DNA from: Blastocatellia bacterium
GTDB taxonomy: Bacteria > Acidobacteriota > Blastocatellia > Pyrinomonadales > Pyrinomonadaceae
Reading direction: 5' to 3'
Length of the DNA stretch: 64,000 bases
Assembly (NCBI GenBank): GCA_003168335.1
Contig: PMSM01000010.1
Coordinates: forward strand, 843,588 to 907,587
The notes under the pieces are model-generated. The model had not been told where the DNA came from, did no database searches, and worked only from the letters and a program-made list of their open reading frames with translations. Both the position numbers and the translations under genes were made by a program. Shown piece by piece: positions 48,276 to 57,724 of this stretch. Position 1 is the first letter of the stretch; each line of letters opens with the position of its first letter.

Positions 48276-49145
48276 ATGCGATCGATTTGGAAAGGCCACA
48301 TACGTTTCCTGCTGGTTGCGATTCCGGTGCGCGTTTATAACGCCATCGAGGCTTCCGAAAAAATCCAGTTCAATCAACTGCACCGGGAAGACTTTGGTCC
48401 GATCGGTTACGACAAGCGCTGTAAGAAATGCAATCAAGTAGTAACCAGCGATCAGATCACCAAGGGCTATCAGTACGAGCCGGACCGCTATGCGCTGATC
48501 GAGCCGGAAGAGATCGCCAAAGTCAAAATCAAGACGACCAGGGCCGTGGACATCCTGGGCTTTGTCGAGGCGTCAGAAATTCCGCCAACCTTCTATGACG
48601 CGCCCTACTACCTCGGCCCGGATGGACCGGTGGCCGAAAAACCCTACGCGCTGTTGCTACAGGTCCTGAAAGACACCGGGAAAGTCGGCCTGGCGAAAGT
48701 TGTCCTGCGCGATCGTGAAGATCTGGTCGCGGTCTTTCCGCATGAGAACGGCATCGTGCTGCAGAAGCTACGTTATCCCGCCGAGGTTCGCAGCATCAAA
48801 GACGTACCTGAACTCGACGCCGCGCAAAAAACCGACAAGAAGGAACTGAGCCTGGCGACGAGTCTGGTCGAGCAAATGATCACTTCCTTTGCGGACATCG
48901 ATACCGTCGATCACTATCACGAGGCTTTACGAAAACTGATCGAGCAGAAGATCAAAGGCAAGAAAGTAACGGAGTTTGAAAAGGTGGAAGAGATGCCGCG
49001 CCTGGATATCATGACGGCGCTGAAAAAGAGTTTGCAGGCTTCATCGCGCAAGCCCATGGTCAAGTCAGCGCCAGCCGCAAAGAAGAAAGCCGCGCTCACT
49101 TTGGTCAAAGCCAAACCGGCCGCGCGGAAACGGAAAGTTGGGTGA
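48276..49145 (+). CDS. ku: Ku protein (non-homologous end joining)
   Basis: Bacterial Ku homodimer subunit, binds double-strand DNA ends and recruits LigD. Starts MRSIWKGHIRFLLVAIPV; contains the conserved HREDFGPIGYDKRCKKCNQVV (about residues 41-61), LLLQVLKDTGKVGLAKVVLRDRE, and LELKELSLATSLVEQMI-like region (ELSLATSLVEQMITSF). The C-terminal ~60 residues are Lys/Ala-rich and basic, like the extension found in many bacterial Ku proteins. 289 aa. No LigD is in the window; the nearest replication or repair gene is the PolX homologue, convergent just downstream. Confidence 0.94.
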   Translation: MRSIWKGHIRFLLVAIPVRVYNAIEASEKIQFNQLHREDFGPIGYDKRCKKCNQVVTSDQITKGYQYEPDRYALIEPEEIAKVKIKTTRAVDILGFVEASEIPPTFYDAPYYLGPDGPVAEKPYALLLQVLKDTGKVGLAKVVLRDREDLVAVFPHENGIVLQKLRYPAEVRSIKDVPELDAAQKTDKKELSLATSLVEQMITSFADIDTVDHYHEALRKLIEQKIKGKKVTEFEKVEEMPRLDIMTALKKSLQASSRKPMVKSAPAAKKKAALTLVKAKPAARKRKVG

Positions 49146-49168
49146 GAGAGTTCCCTTCGAAGACAAGT

Positions 49169-49239
49169 GTTTAGAGTACCAACTTCAGTTGGGTTTTTCG
49201 CTACCTAAAAGCCCGACTAAAGTCGGCACTCTAAACACC
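49169..49239. repeat. Palindromic element, 'gtttagagtacc' family (copy 3)
   Basis: GTTTAGAGTACCAACTTCAG ... CCGACTAAAGTCGGCACTCTAAACACC, arms partly diverged. It lies between ku and polX, which converge here. Confidence 0.85.
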
Positions 49240-49242
49240 TCC

Positions 49243-51027
49243 TTAGATCGGGAGCGGTCGCACCGCTTTCTGAAACGCTTTCACCCCCAAAGTATTCAAA
49301 ACTTCGCCGCGTCTCACCCACGCGCGCCGCGCGATACCCACCCCAAACTTAACGTTGTTCAGGGCGCTCGTAGAATGCGCGTCGACTGAAATGACGAATT
49401 TGATCTTGCGCTTGCGGGCCTCGCGCAACCAACGCGGCGCCATATCCAGTCGATGTGGATCGCCGTTGATTTCAATGGCCGCGCGCGATTCGGCGATCAC
49501 CGCCAGAATCTCTTCCACGCGACAGTCAAACGGCGGGCGCTCTAGAATTTTACGCCCCAACGCGTGGCCCCAAATCTTGAAGACCGGCTGTTGCATCGCC
49601 GTGACAATGCGCCGCGTCATCTGATCTTCATTCATCTTGTAACGCGAGTGAATGCTGGCAACGATCACATCAAACTGCTCCAGAATCCAATCCGGATAAT
49701 CCAGCGAACCATCGGCGAGAATATCCGACTCAGTCCCTTTCAGAATCCTGACCTTCGTCTGCTCAGAGACACGATCGATCTCTTCCCACTGCCGCTGCAG
49801 GCGATCAATCTTGACACCTCCGGCATAGAACGCTGTCGGCGAATGGTCGGTGATCGTGATGTATTTCATGCCCATCGACTCTGCGGCATGCACCATTTCG
49901 GCGACGCTGTTCTTGCCGTCGGAATATTTTGTGTGGCAGTGGACCATGCCGCGAATGTCATCGCTCGTAATCAGATCTTCCGGCAGCGCTTTCGCTAAGG
50001 CCGCTTCTACTTCACCCTGGTCTTCGCGCAACTCTGGCGGCACGTACTGCATGCCAAGATGTTTGTAGATTTCCGATTCGGTCTTGACGCGAATCGTGCG
50101 CGTGACGGTCTTCGACCGCGGCTTCTGTGCGCCGGTCCTTTGCATTCCCCGCTCGGTTAATTTCAGTTTTCTTTGCGCCGCCAGGTGGTCGAGCTTTTCC
50201 AGGTGCGCTTTCGATCCGGTCGCGCGCAGGAGTGTGCTGGCGAATTCATCAGGCTTGACGGCAAACAGCGTCGCCCTGAATCCCTCGCTGAGAACCACTG
50301 ACGCTTTCCGCGGGGTTTGTTTTTCGAGTCTGACAACCAGCGGCGAACGCCGGAAATAATTGATAAGCACCTTGGGTGTTTTCGCGCTAGCCACGACAAC
50401 TATTTCCGGCACCGTCTCTTGCCAGCGGCGCAAAGACCCGGCGAGTTCACCCTGAACGAAACCCGGCACGACCCTCAGGGAATCGAGAATGCGTTCGCCC
50501 GCGCGCAGCGCTTGATGAATATGAATGCGCTGTTCACGGTTCTCGTCCGCGGAGATCGTTTTGATTGCATCGAGGATTCCCTGCTCTGTTTTCAAGCCAA
50601 AGCCTGGGACGTGACGCACCCGGCCGGCTTCGCACGCGGCCTTCAATTCTTCAACGGTGGAAATACCCAGTGCTGCGCGCAGACGTTCGACCTTTTTTAC
50701 GCTTAGCACTTTACCCAACTCGATAATTCCCGGCGGCATCTCTGCGCGCAACTCGTTCAGGAATGTCGATTGACCCGTCGTGTACAGATCCTGAATCTGC
50801 TTTGCCAGTCCGTGGCCAATGCCCTTAACAAAGGTGAGCCGGTTTTCTTCGATCAACTTGCCGATGTCTTCGGGCAGCTCGGCGACCGCGCGCGCGCCGA
50901 GTTTATATGCGCGCGCTTTGAAGTGGTCGCCGCCCTTCAACTCGAGCAGACTTCCAATCTCTTGCAGGGCTGCGGCGATTGCAAGTTTGTCCGTTACTGA
51001 TTTCCCTGAACTACGCGTTTGCTTCAT
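49243..51027 (-). CDS. polX: PolX-family protein with degenerate polymerase site and intact PHP domain
   Basis: Bacterial PolX homologue, 594 aa from ATG 51027 (the longer frame begins inside a repeat). Order: helix-hairpin-helix/lyase-like region (TFVKGIGHGLAKQI, RHVPGFGLKTEQG), polymerase palm (about 165-290), PHP nuclease (about 335-580). The palm signature AGSLRR is present, but the first two carboxylates are altered: ETVPEIVVVAS replaces the usual GD/KD-x-D pair (E and V). The third site reads RATLFAV where the family has VDxR-type. PHP residues look complete: HCHTKYSDG, ITDHSP, ASIHSRY, GHALG, DPHRLD, SVDAHS. It may act as a nuclease (3'-5' exonuclease or AP endonuclease) without polymerising. 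Convergent with ku. Confidence 0.85.
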   Translation of the reverse strand: MKQTRSSGKSVTDKLAIAAALQEIGSLLELKGGDHFKARAYKLGARAVAELPEDIGKLIEENRLTFVKGIGHGLAKQIQDLYTTGQSTFLNELRAEMPPGIIELGKVLSVKKVERLRAALGISTVEELKAACEAGRVRHVPGFGLKTEQGILDAIKTISADENREQRIHIHQALRAGERILDSLRVVPGFVQGELAGSLRRWQETVPEIVVVASAKTPKVLINYFRRSPLVVRLEKQTPRKASVVLSEGFRATLFAVKPDEFASTLLRATGSKAHLEKLDHLAAQRKLKLTERGMQRTGAQKPRSKTVTRTIRVKTESEIYKHLGMQYVPPELREDQGEVEAALAKALPEDLITSDDIRGMVHCHTKYSDGKNSVAEMVHAAESMGMKYITITDHSPTAFYAGGVKIDRLQRQWEEIDRVSEQTKVRILKGTESDILADGSLDYPDWILEQFDVIVASIHSRYKMNEDQMTRRIVTAMQQPVFKIWGHALGRKILERPPFDCRVEEILAVIAESRAAIEINGDPHRLDMAPRWLREARKRKIKFVISVDAHSTSALNNVKFGVGIARRAWVRRGEVLNTLGVKAFQKAVRPLPI

Positions 51028-51082
51028 TGCCAGAGATTTATGGCATGCAGGATGCCGAATATACAAACGTGGTTGGCCTGGT

Positions 51083-51323
51083 TCAGCGCCAACGGCGCGA
51101 AATGTAATAGCCTGGGCCAACGGCCCAGGTAGTAGAACCATAGACGATGTAAAGCGCTGAAAGCGCGAAATAGGATGAGCACCGCAATTCCTGAAGACTT
51201 ACGGAATTGAACGAGGTTATGTTTGGGATTAACTCATTTCGCGCCTACAGCGCTCGGTTGAATTAACCGGCGCGTTACCTGGGGCGTTGCCCCAGGCTTT
51301 TGCATTCCGCGCCCTTGGCGCTC
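51083..51323. repeat. Large nested palindrome, 'cgcgaaatgtaatagcctgggc' family (copy 2)
   Basis: CAGCGCCAACGGCGCGAAATGTAATAGCC (left) to GCGCCCTTGGCGCT (right), with the same layered layout as 18103-18327: outer GCGCC hairpin, CCTGGG hairpin, inner AGCGCTGAAAGCGCGAA. Centre differs (51160-51235). Confidence 0.88.
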
Positions 51324-51540
51324 TTAGCCCTTTGCTTGAGTACGCGTCGTTCCTATTTACCTCGGTCGATGGCTTGTGTGTGGGTCTTATGGGACGCGGA
51401 GGGTTTGCTAGTTGGTCTTACTTCGATATTAAGTGAAACATACACAGTTTACTGCACGCCATCGGTGGAGATTGTGACATGAATTCTCTCGCCGTCTAGA
51501 TCTGTCTTGTCGTTGCAGCGGGTGCTCCTCAATGCATCCA
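51324..51540. other. Gap with no supported gene
   Basis: Between the large palindrome and the BNR-protein gene I see only short, unsupported open frames. A TACACAG-type and ATTAAG stretch near 51430 might belong to a promoter but is too weak to call. With the flanking elements this completes the ~590-nt gap 51028-51616. Confidence 0.5.
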
Positions 51541-51571
51541 CGCCCTCCCTCACGGTCGGGCTACTGCCCCC
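51541..51571. repeat. Half copy of the 'gggcagtagcccgacc' palindrome
   Basis: CGCCCTCCCTCACGGTCGGG CTACTGCCCCC matches one arm of the 9156-9232 element (shown split). It lies 45 nt before the start of the BNR-protein gene. Confidence 0.85.
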
Positions 51572-51616
51572 CTCATGTCCAATGATAAACTGCGCGCCAT
51601 CACCGGAGGCCAGGAC

Positions 51617-54600
51617 ATGAATCGCTTTGTACGTTTCCTTCTTGTCGTCTTTTCAATCCTACTAATCACCACCGCTGCACTCGCTCAATACAACCCCGAG
51701 TCATTCTCTGCCATGAAGTGGCGCCTCGTCGGGCCGCATCGTGGCGGGCGAGTCACAACCGTTGCCGGCGTCCCCGGCAAGCCGGCGATTTATTATTTCG
51801 GCACGCCAGGCGGTGGCGTTTGGAAGACGACCGATGGCGGTCGCGTTTGGAAACCAATCTTCGACGATGCTCACATAGCTTCCATTGGCGCATTAGCGCT
51901 CGCGCCTTCAAACCCTGACATCATTTACGTTGGCACCGGCGAAGAGACCGCCGGCAGTGGCATGTACAAATCGATCGACGGCGGGAAGACATGGACTCAG
52001 GCCGGACTCAAGGACACGCGCTACATCACGGCGATCCTGGTCGATCCCCGTGACCCCAATATCGTGATCGCTTCGGCGCGTGATTACTGGGCCGCGGGCC
52101 CCGGGCGCGGAATCTTCAGAACCACTGATGGCGGCCAGACATGGACGAAAGTTTTTTTCAAGGATGATAAGACCAGCGTCGTTGAAATGGTCGCAGCGCC
52201 CGATGACCCGCGCATAGTCTTTGCTGCCACCTACAACCTGGTGATCGATCCGAACCAGAGACGCGCGTTGGGAAGCGACTCGCAAATCTTCAAGTCAACT
52301 GACGAAGGCGCGACCTGGCAACAACTAAGCGGGGCCGGCTTGCCTGAAACAGCTCGCGGATCAATTGGCCTGGCGGTCGCGCCCACGACCAACGGCAAAC
52401 GCGTGTACGCGATCATCAATTCAGGTTTTTTCCGCTCGGACGACGGCGGCACGAGCTGGCAGCGCAGCACAAACGATCCGCGCATTACCGGCAGCACTTT
52501 CTTTGGTAAGACCTACGTCGATCCGCGCAATCCGGATGTCGTGTATGTGATGCAGACGTCGATGTATCGCTCGACTGATGGCGGCCAGACTTTTGCATCG
52601 TACAAAGGCGCGCCCAGCGGCGAGGACCAGCACGTGCTCTGGATCGACACGGACGATACGGAGCGCATGATTCTTGGTTCAGACCAGGGCGCAATCGTCA
52701 GCCTGGACGGCGGCCACACCTGGTCCGATTGGTTCACGCAACCAACGGGACAGTTCTATCACGTCGTCACCGATAATGCGTTTCCCTATCGCGCGTACGC
52801 CGCGCAGCAGGACAGCGGATCAGTCGCAGTGTTGAGTCGCAGTGACTTTGGCCAGATCACTTATCGTGATTGGTTCTCGACCGGAGCATTTGAGAGCGGC
52901 TATATCGCTCCCGATCCGTCGAACGCGAATCTCGTCTATTCAGTGGGCTGGTACGGCTCAGTGTTCAGATTGGATCGCACTACCGGACAGATCGCGACAG
53001 TGTTCGCGCCCCGCGCCAGTTATCGCTACACGTGGGAGACGCCGCTGGTTTTTTCACCGCGCGATCCAAAGACGATGTACCTGGGCATGCAGTATGTTTT
53101 GAAGACCAGCGACGGCGCCCAAACATGGGCTGAAATCAGCCCGGACTTGACCGCAAAGACGCCGTCGCCAGACGCGCAGGGAGTGATTCAGGCAATTGCG
53201 CCATCTGCCGCACAGACAGGAGAAATCTGGGTTGGCACGAGTACCGGTTTGGTGCAATTGACGCGCGACAACGGCGCTAGTTGGAACAACGTAACGCCGC
53301 CAGGATTGCCTGAACGTCTTGAGATAAGGCTGATTGAAGCTTCGGCGGTTGACGCGGAAACGGCTTATGTAATCGCGGCGGCCTTTGGTGATTCGCAACC
53401 TTACATCTATCGCACTCATGACGCGGGCAAGAGCTGGCAAAAGATTGTTTCGGGATTACCCGAGAAGAGCATCGCTCGGGTCGTGCGCGAGGATCCGGTC
53501 CGCAAGGGACTGGTCTATGCCGGCACGGAAACAGGAGTCTATGTATCGTTTGACGGTGGCGATCACTGGCAGTCTGTGCAGCTAAATCTGCCGACCACAT
53601 CAGTCCGCGATCTAAACGTGCATGGAAGTGATTTGGTCGTAGCCACGTATGGACGGGGACTTTGGATTCTGGATGATTTGTCGCCGCTGCGGCTGATGAG
53701 CGCCGCGATGACAAACGGAAATGCTTACTTGTTTCAGCCGTCAACCGCCGTGCGGGTGCGCTGGGACAATCATCCGGACACGCCACTGCCGGCGGACACG
53801 CCGGCCGGAGAAAATCCGCCCGAGGGAGCCATCCTTTACTACTACTTGAATTCGTCTGGCGCCAAACAAATCTCGATGGAGATTCGCGGTGAACGCGGCA
53901 ACATCGTGCGACAGTTTTCAAGTAAAGCACCGTCGGCTGAACAGAGACCTAAGAACGTTCCTGACTACTGGTTCGGCCCAGCTGAAATTCTGGCAACCAA
54001 AGCGGGCTTAAATCGCTTCGTTTGGAATCTTGAATGGCCGCATCCCGACACGCTGACCTATAACTTCCGCGGCCGGCACATCGACTATATCGAGTACACG
54101 CTTCCCGATCACGCAATCGCCGGCAAGACGCCGGTGAATCAACCGCCGGGGCCACTGGCGGTGCCCGGGAGGTACGAAGTTGTGCTGACGGTTGACGGAA
54201 AAACCTATCGACAGCCCTTGGTTGTCGCGCTCGATCCGCGTGTGCGCGTCGCGCCGGGTGATCTGGAAGCGCAACTCGATATCGCCCGGATGATTGATGA
54301 CTGGATGAATTCGAGCTACTACTCCTTTAACGAAGTCGTCGCGTTGCGCGCGAGCGTGGCCGCTATTCAGAAAAGCATGAACGGGAACACCCAGGCGAAA
54401 GAGTTGAGCGACGCGCTGCCGACGCTCGACAAGGAGCTAGGCGAAATCCAGGAGGGCACGAACACGGCTCCGGGCTTTGGCGCGGTGAACCGTGACGTAA
54501 CGCGATTCGTGACCATGATTCAGAGCGGTGACATCCGCCCGGCAAGATCGGTAATCGAAAACGCCGCGCCTTCGTGCGTTGCTTTGAAGAACGATCTGGC

Positions 54601-54718
54601 GCGCTGGCGAAAGATTAATACAGAGACCCTGCCGGCGCTGAACAAGATTCTGGCGCAGAGCAAACTCAGGCCGTTAGCAATAGTGACCGTAGCGAACGAT
54701 CCGAGGTGTGCGGAGTAG
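51617..54718 (+). CDS. Secreted BNR/sortilin-type beta-propeller protein (glycosyl-hydrolase-like)
   Basis: 1033 aa, exported. The ATG at 51617 has GGAGG 8 nt upstream and a signal peptide (FLLVVFSILLITTAALAQ). Repeated Asp-box units (STDGGQTF, TTDGGRVW, SDDGGTSW, SFDGGDHW, THDAGKSW) form one or two propellers over residues ~30-700, as in sortilin/VPS10 and BNR-repeat proteins. The C-terminal ~330 residues contain TLTYNFRGRHID and DALPTLDKELGEIQEG helical segments that I cannot assign. No glycosidase residues are obvious, so hydrolase naming is provisional. It is followed by an S9 peptidase; secreted pairs of this kind may function in peptide degradation. Confidence 0.85.
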   Translation: MNRFVRFLLVVFSILLITTAALAQYNPESFSAMKWRLVGPHRGGRVTTVAGVPGKPAIYYFGTPGGGVWKTTDGGRVWKPIFDDAHIASIGALALAPSNPDIIYVGTGEETAGSGMYKSIDGGKTWTQAGLKDTRYITAILVDPRDPNIVIASARDYWAAGPGRGIFRTTDGGQTWTKVFFKDDKTSVVEMVAAPDDPRIVFAATYNLVIDPNQRRALGSDSQIFKSTDEGATWQQLSGAGLPETARGSIGLAVAPTTNGKRVYAIINSGFFRSDDGGTSWQRSTNDPRITGSTFFGKTYVDPRNPDVVYVMQTSMYRSTDGGQTFASYKGAPSGEDQHVLWIDTDDTERMILGSDQGAIVSLDGGHTWSDWFTQPTGQFYHVVTDNAFPYRAYAAQQDSGSVAVLSRSDFGQITYRDWFSTGAFESGYIAPDPSNANLVYSVGWYGSVFRLDRTTGQIATVFAPRASYRYTWETPLVFSPRDPKTMYLGMQYVLKTSDGAQTWAEISPDLTAKTPSPDAQGVIQAIAPSAAQTGEIWVGTSTGLVQLTRDNGASWNNVTPPGLPERLEIRLIEASAVDAETAYVIAAAFGDSQPYIYRTHDAGKSWQKIVSGLPEKSIARVVREDPVRKGLVYAGTETGVYVSFDGGDHWQSVQLNLPTTSVRDLNVHGSDLVVATYGRGLWILDDLSPLRLMSAAMTNGNAYLFQPSTAVRVRWDNHPDTPLPADTPAGENPPEGAILYYYLNSSGAKQISMEIRGERGNIVRQFSSKAPSAEQRPKNVPDYWFGPAEILATKAGLNRFVWNLEWPHPDTLTYNFRGRHIDYIEYTLPDHAIAGKTPVNQPPGPLAVPGRYEVVLTVDGKTYRQPLVVALDPRVRVAPGDLEAQLDIARMIDDWMNSSYYSFNEVVALRASVAAIQKSMNGNTQAKELSDALPTLDKELGEIQEGTNTAPGFGAVNRDVTRFVTMIQSGDIRPARSVIENAAPSCVALKNDLARWRKINTETLPALNKILAQSKLRPLAIVTVANDPRCAE

Positions 54719-54779
54719 AAGCCAGCGTACGACGCAGCTCGAAGAGCTGCCAGCTAGTAGCCGGTGGTCGCAGACCACC

Positions 54780-54882
54780 GGGGCAGTAGCCCGACCGTCA
54801 GGGAGGGCGTTGTCAGTACCACCTGCGATAGCGGGTGGGTTCGATCTTATGCACGCTCTCCCTGACGGTCGGGCTTCTGACC
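54780..54882. repeat. Palindromic element, 'gggcagtagcccgaccgt' family (copy 2)
   Basis: GGGGCAGTAGCCCGACCGTC at 54780 and CTGACGGTCGGGCTTCTGACCC ending at 54882 bracket about 40 nt. Arms nearly complementary. It lies in the leader of the S9 gene; the open frame through it is rejected as a start. Confidence 0.88.
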
Positions 54883-54935
54883 CGATTGGGTTAGAATACC
54901 GCCGCGTTACCAACCCGTCTCCGAAAGGAAACCCT

Positions 54936-57101
54936 ATGCGATCTCGTCTCTTGCTGGTCTTGATCACGATCACGTTGTGCGCCGTTCCGGCCCTGGCGCA
55001 AAAGCGGAACATTACTGAGAAGGACCTCTTTAACTTTGTCTGGGCAGGCGATCCGCAAATCTCGCCCGACGGTTCGCGCGTCGCCTTTGTCCGCGTCACG
55101 GTGAGCGAAAAGAAAGACGGCTACAACACCGCCATCTGGAGCGTCTCTCCGGCCACCGGCGAGTCGCATCAACTTACTGCCGGCCCGCGTGATTCGACAC
55201 CGCGCTGGTCGCCGGATGGAAAGTTCCTCGTCTTTGTGCGGGTGACTGAAAAGGACGGGCGGCCCGACGCGCCCCAGCTCTTCATGCTGCCGATGTCGGG
55301 TGGTGACTCGTTTCAGTTTACGACTCTCGTCCGCGGCGCGGGTGGGCCTCAGTGGTCTCCTGACGGCAAGACGATCGCGTTTGGCAACAGCGCTAACGCA
55401 GGAGACCTGGCCAAGGCAACGCCTAAGACTCCGGCGCAACCGCCCGCGAGCCCAACTCCCGCCGACGCTAAGAAGCCGGAAGAACGCGAGAGCGACGTGC
55501 GCGTGATCACGCGGGCCGTCTATCGCTTCAACGGCGCCGGCTATGCCGATCCGAAACACCCGAACCACATCTGGGTCGTGGCCGCGCCCAAAACCAGCGA
55601 CGAGAAAGTTACGCCGAAACAGCTCACCAGCGGTCGCTATTCAGAAGACGGCGCCACCTGGGCCAAAGACAACTCGCAGATGTACTTCGCGTCGGATCGA
55701 ATTGACGAGCCTTACTACGAGCTGCCATCCACGACTGTCTATTCGGTCCCGGCGGCTGGCGGGCAGCCGGTAAAACTAACTTCGTTTGACATGGACACCG
55801 GCGCTTTTGCGGTCAGCCCCAACGGCAAACAAATCGCGTTCTATGCTTCCTTGAGCAAGCCGGTCCAATCGTACACAGAACCCGATCTCTTTGTGATGAA
55901 CCTTGCACCCAACGCGCAACCGCGAAATCTAACGAGTGATTTTGATTTCGACGTCGGTTCGGGCGTGGGTGGAGACAACACCGCGCCCCGTGGGGGCGGC
56001 GGCAATCCTCCGGTCTGGGCGGCTGATGGTCGCAGCATCGTCGCGGTTTACGCTAAGGAAGGCAAAGCAAATCTCGGCGCGTTCGATGTGGCCAGCGGCA
56101 AGGAAACCGATGTGACCAGCGGCAATCAGGCCGTCGTTAGTTTTCGCGCGACGCCGGATGCCGCAAAGTTCGCGTTGATAATTTCCACCCCCACGCGCGT
56201 CGGCGACATCTTCTGGCTTGACCACGCCGGCGCCGCGCCAAAACAGCTCACCCATCTCAATGATGAATTGTTTTCAAAGCTGAACCTGACTGAGCCGGAA
56301 GAGATCTGGTACACGAGTTTCGACGGCAAGCGGATCCAAACCTGGGTCCAGAAACCACCCGACTTTGATGCGACAAAGAAATACCCCCTCATTCTAAACA
56401 TCCACGGCGGGCCGCATGCCGCGTATGGCTTTGTCTTTGATCATGAGTTTCAGTGGATGGCCGCCAAAGGTTATGTCGTGCTCTATCCAAATCCGCGCGG
56501 CAGCACGAGCTATGGCCAGGAGTTTGGCAACATCATCCAGTACCATTATCCCGGCGACGACTATAAAGATCTGATGGCCGGGGTCGATCTACTTCTCAAG
56601 CGTGGTTACATCGATGAGAAGAAGTTGGGCGTGACCGGCGGGAGCGGTGGCGGACTGCTGACCAATTGGACCATCGGACAAACGACGCGATTCGCGGCGG
56701 CGGTGTCGCAGCGCGACATAGCGAACTGGGCCGACTTCTGGTACGTGGCTGACTTTACCCTGTTTCAACCGACCTGGTTTCGGAAGCCACCGTTCGAAGA
56801 CCCGGAAGACTACAAAGCACGTTCACCGATCACTTACATCAACAATGTAAAGACGCCCTTGATGTTGATTCTGGGCGAGGCCGATTACCGCACGCCTCCG
56901 GGCGCGGGCGGCGAAGAAATGTTTCGCGCGCTCAAGTATCGCCGTGTACCGACAGTGATGGTGCGGTTTCCGAACGAGTCGCACGAATTATCACGCTCAG
57001 GCCAACCATGGCATCGCATCGAACGCCTGCAACACATCGTCGGCTGGTTCGATAAGTGGCTGATGGGAATGCCGAAGCCTGAGTATGACGTCGCGCAGTA
57101 G
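54936..57101 (+). CDS. Secreted S9-family peptidase (acylaminoacyl/dipeptidyl type)
   Basis: 721 aa. ATG 54936 has AAGGAA 6 nt upstream and a signal peptide (LLLVLITITLCAVPALAQ). An N-terminal beta-propeller (about residues 40-430; ISPDGSRVAFVRVT, WSPDGKFLVFVR, WSPDGKTIAFGNS) caps the alpha/beta-hydrolase domain (about 450-721). Triad: S570 in TGGSGGGL, D650 in LGEADYRTP, H683 in NESHELS. This pattern fits S9B/S9C oligopeptidases that remove dipeptides or acylated residues from peptides. It follows the BNR-protein gene and may be cotranscribed with it. Confidence 0.93.
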   Translation: MRSRLLLVLITITLCAVPALAQKRNITEKDLFNFVWAGDPQISPDGSRVAFVRVTVSEKKDGYNTAIWSVSPATGESHQLTAGPRDSTPRWSPDGKFLVFVRVTEKDGRPDAPQLFMLPMSGGDSFQFTTLVRGAGGPQWSPDGKTIAFGNSANAGDLAKATPKTPAQPPASPTPADAKKPEERESDVRVITRAVYRFNGAGYADPKHPNHIWVVAAPKTSDEKVTPKQLTSGRYSEDGATWAKDNSQMYFASDRIDEPYYELPSTTVYSVPAAGGQPVKLTSFDMDTGAFAVSPNGKQIAFYASLSKPVQSYTEPDLFVMNLAPNAQPRNLTSDFDFDVGSGVGGDNTAPRGGGGNPPVWAADGRSIVAVYAKEGKANLGAFDVASGKETDVTSGNQAVVSFRATPDAAKFALIISTPTRVGDIFWLDHAGAAPKQLTHLNDELFSKLNLTEPEEIWYTSFDGKRIQTWVQKPPDFDATKKYPLILNIHGGPHAAYGFVFDHEFQWMAAKGYVVLYPNPRGSTSYGQEFGNIIQYHYPGDDYKDLMAGVDLLLKRGYIDEKKLGVTGGSGGGLLTNWTIGQTTRFAAAVSQRDIANWADFWYVADFTLFQPTWFRKPPFEDPEDYKARSPITYINNVKTPLMLILGEADYRTPPGAGGEEMFRALKYRRVPTVMVRFPNESHELSRSGQPWHRIERLQHIVGWFDKWLMGMPKPEYDVAQ

Positions 57102-57134
57102 AGTCAGGAGCGGTGACATCTGTGCTGCTGGAGT

Positions 57135-57323
57135 GGTTCACGCCGAAGGTGTGACATGTAATAGCCGGGGGCAAAGCCCCCGGTCAACACACTGAGTGGA
57201 TTCCGACCCTGAAAGGGTCGCGGAACAAGATATGGTGCGACCCTTTCAGGGTCGGGATTCATTTTTGGAATGCGTTCCGGGGGCGTTGCCCCCGGCTATT
57301 CTCTTTGACGCTTTCAGCGTCAG
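57135..57323. repeat. Large nested palindrome with CCGGGGGC core
   Basis: Layers: ATGTAATAGCCGGGGGCAAAGCC (left) against GGGGGCGTTGCCCCCGGC (right), with an inner CGACCCTGAAAGGGTCG / CGACCCTTTCAGGGTCG pair. It resembles the 18103-18327 family (same ATGTAATAGCC start) with a different core. Confidence 0.85.
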
Positions 57324-57349
57324 ATCAAAACGAAAGGTAACGAGTTAAC

Positions 57350-57565
57350 ATGCCGCTGATTAACGTTAAGATTATTGAGGGCGTATTTTCACCCGAGCAG
57401 AAGCAGGAAGTAATTCGCAAGCTCACCGACGCGATGGTCTCGATCGAAGGTGAGAACATGCGTGGCGTCACCTGGTGCGTAGTTGAAGAGGTGAAGAGCG
57501 GCGATTGGGGTATCGGCGGCAACCCGCTGACCACAGCCGACGTTAAGAAACTGGCCGCAGGTTGA
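57350..57565 (+). CDS. 4-oxalocrotonate tautomerase family protein
   Basis: 71 aa. After start-Met removal, proline is the first residue (MPLINVKIIEGVFSPEQ), the general base of 4-OT enzymes. Conserved RKLTDAM helix and EEVKSGDWGIGG loop match the small tautomerase fold. Such enzymes isomerise unsaturated keto acids in aromatic degradation, but no such pathway genes are nearby, so the substrate is unknown. Confidence 0.88.
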   Translation: MPLINVKIIEGVFSPEQKQEVIRKLTDAMVSIEGENMRGVTWCVVEEVKSGDWGIGGNPLTTADVKKLAAG

Positions 57566-57576
57566 TCACAAAACTG

Positions 57577-57705
57577 GGGGCGCGGCTTCGCCGCTTGATG
57601 TGCGGAAAGGCTCTGCCTTTCCGCAGCCTTCCTCCGTTTGAATCTCATTTCTTCGAGGCGCAGTGCCGGTAAGGTGAAGCCTTACCGCACATCGGCGGCA
57701 GAGCC
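57577..57705. repeat. Palindromic element, 'gcggaaaggctctgcctttccgc' type
   Basis: Left part GCGGCTTCGCCGC and GCGGAAAGGCTCTGCCTTTC; right part GGTAAGGTGAAGCCTTACC and GGCGGCAGAGCCGC. Several adjacent hairpins. It fills the gap between the tautomerase and hydrolase genes. Confidence 0.7.
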
Positions 57706-57724
57706 GCTCAAAAGAGAATCATCT

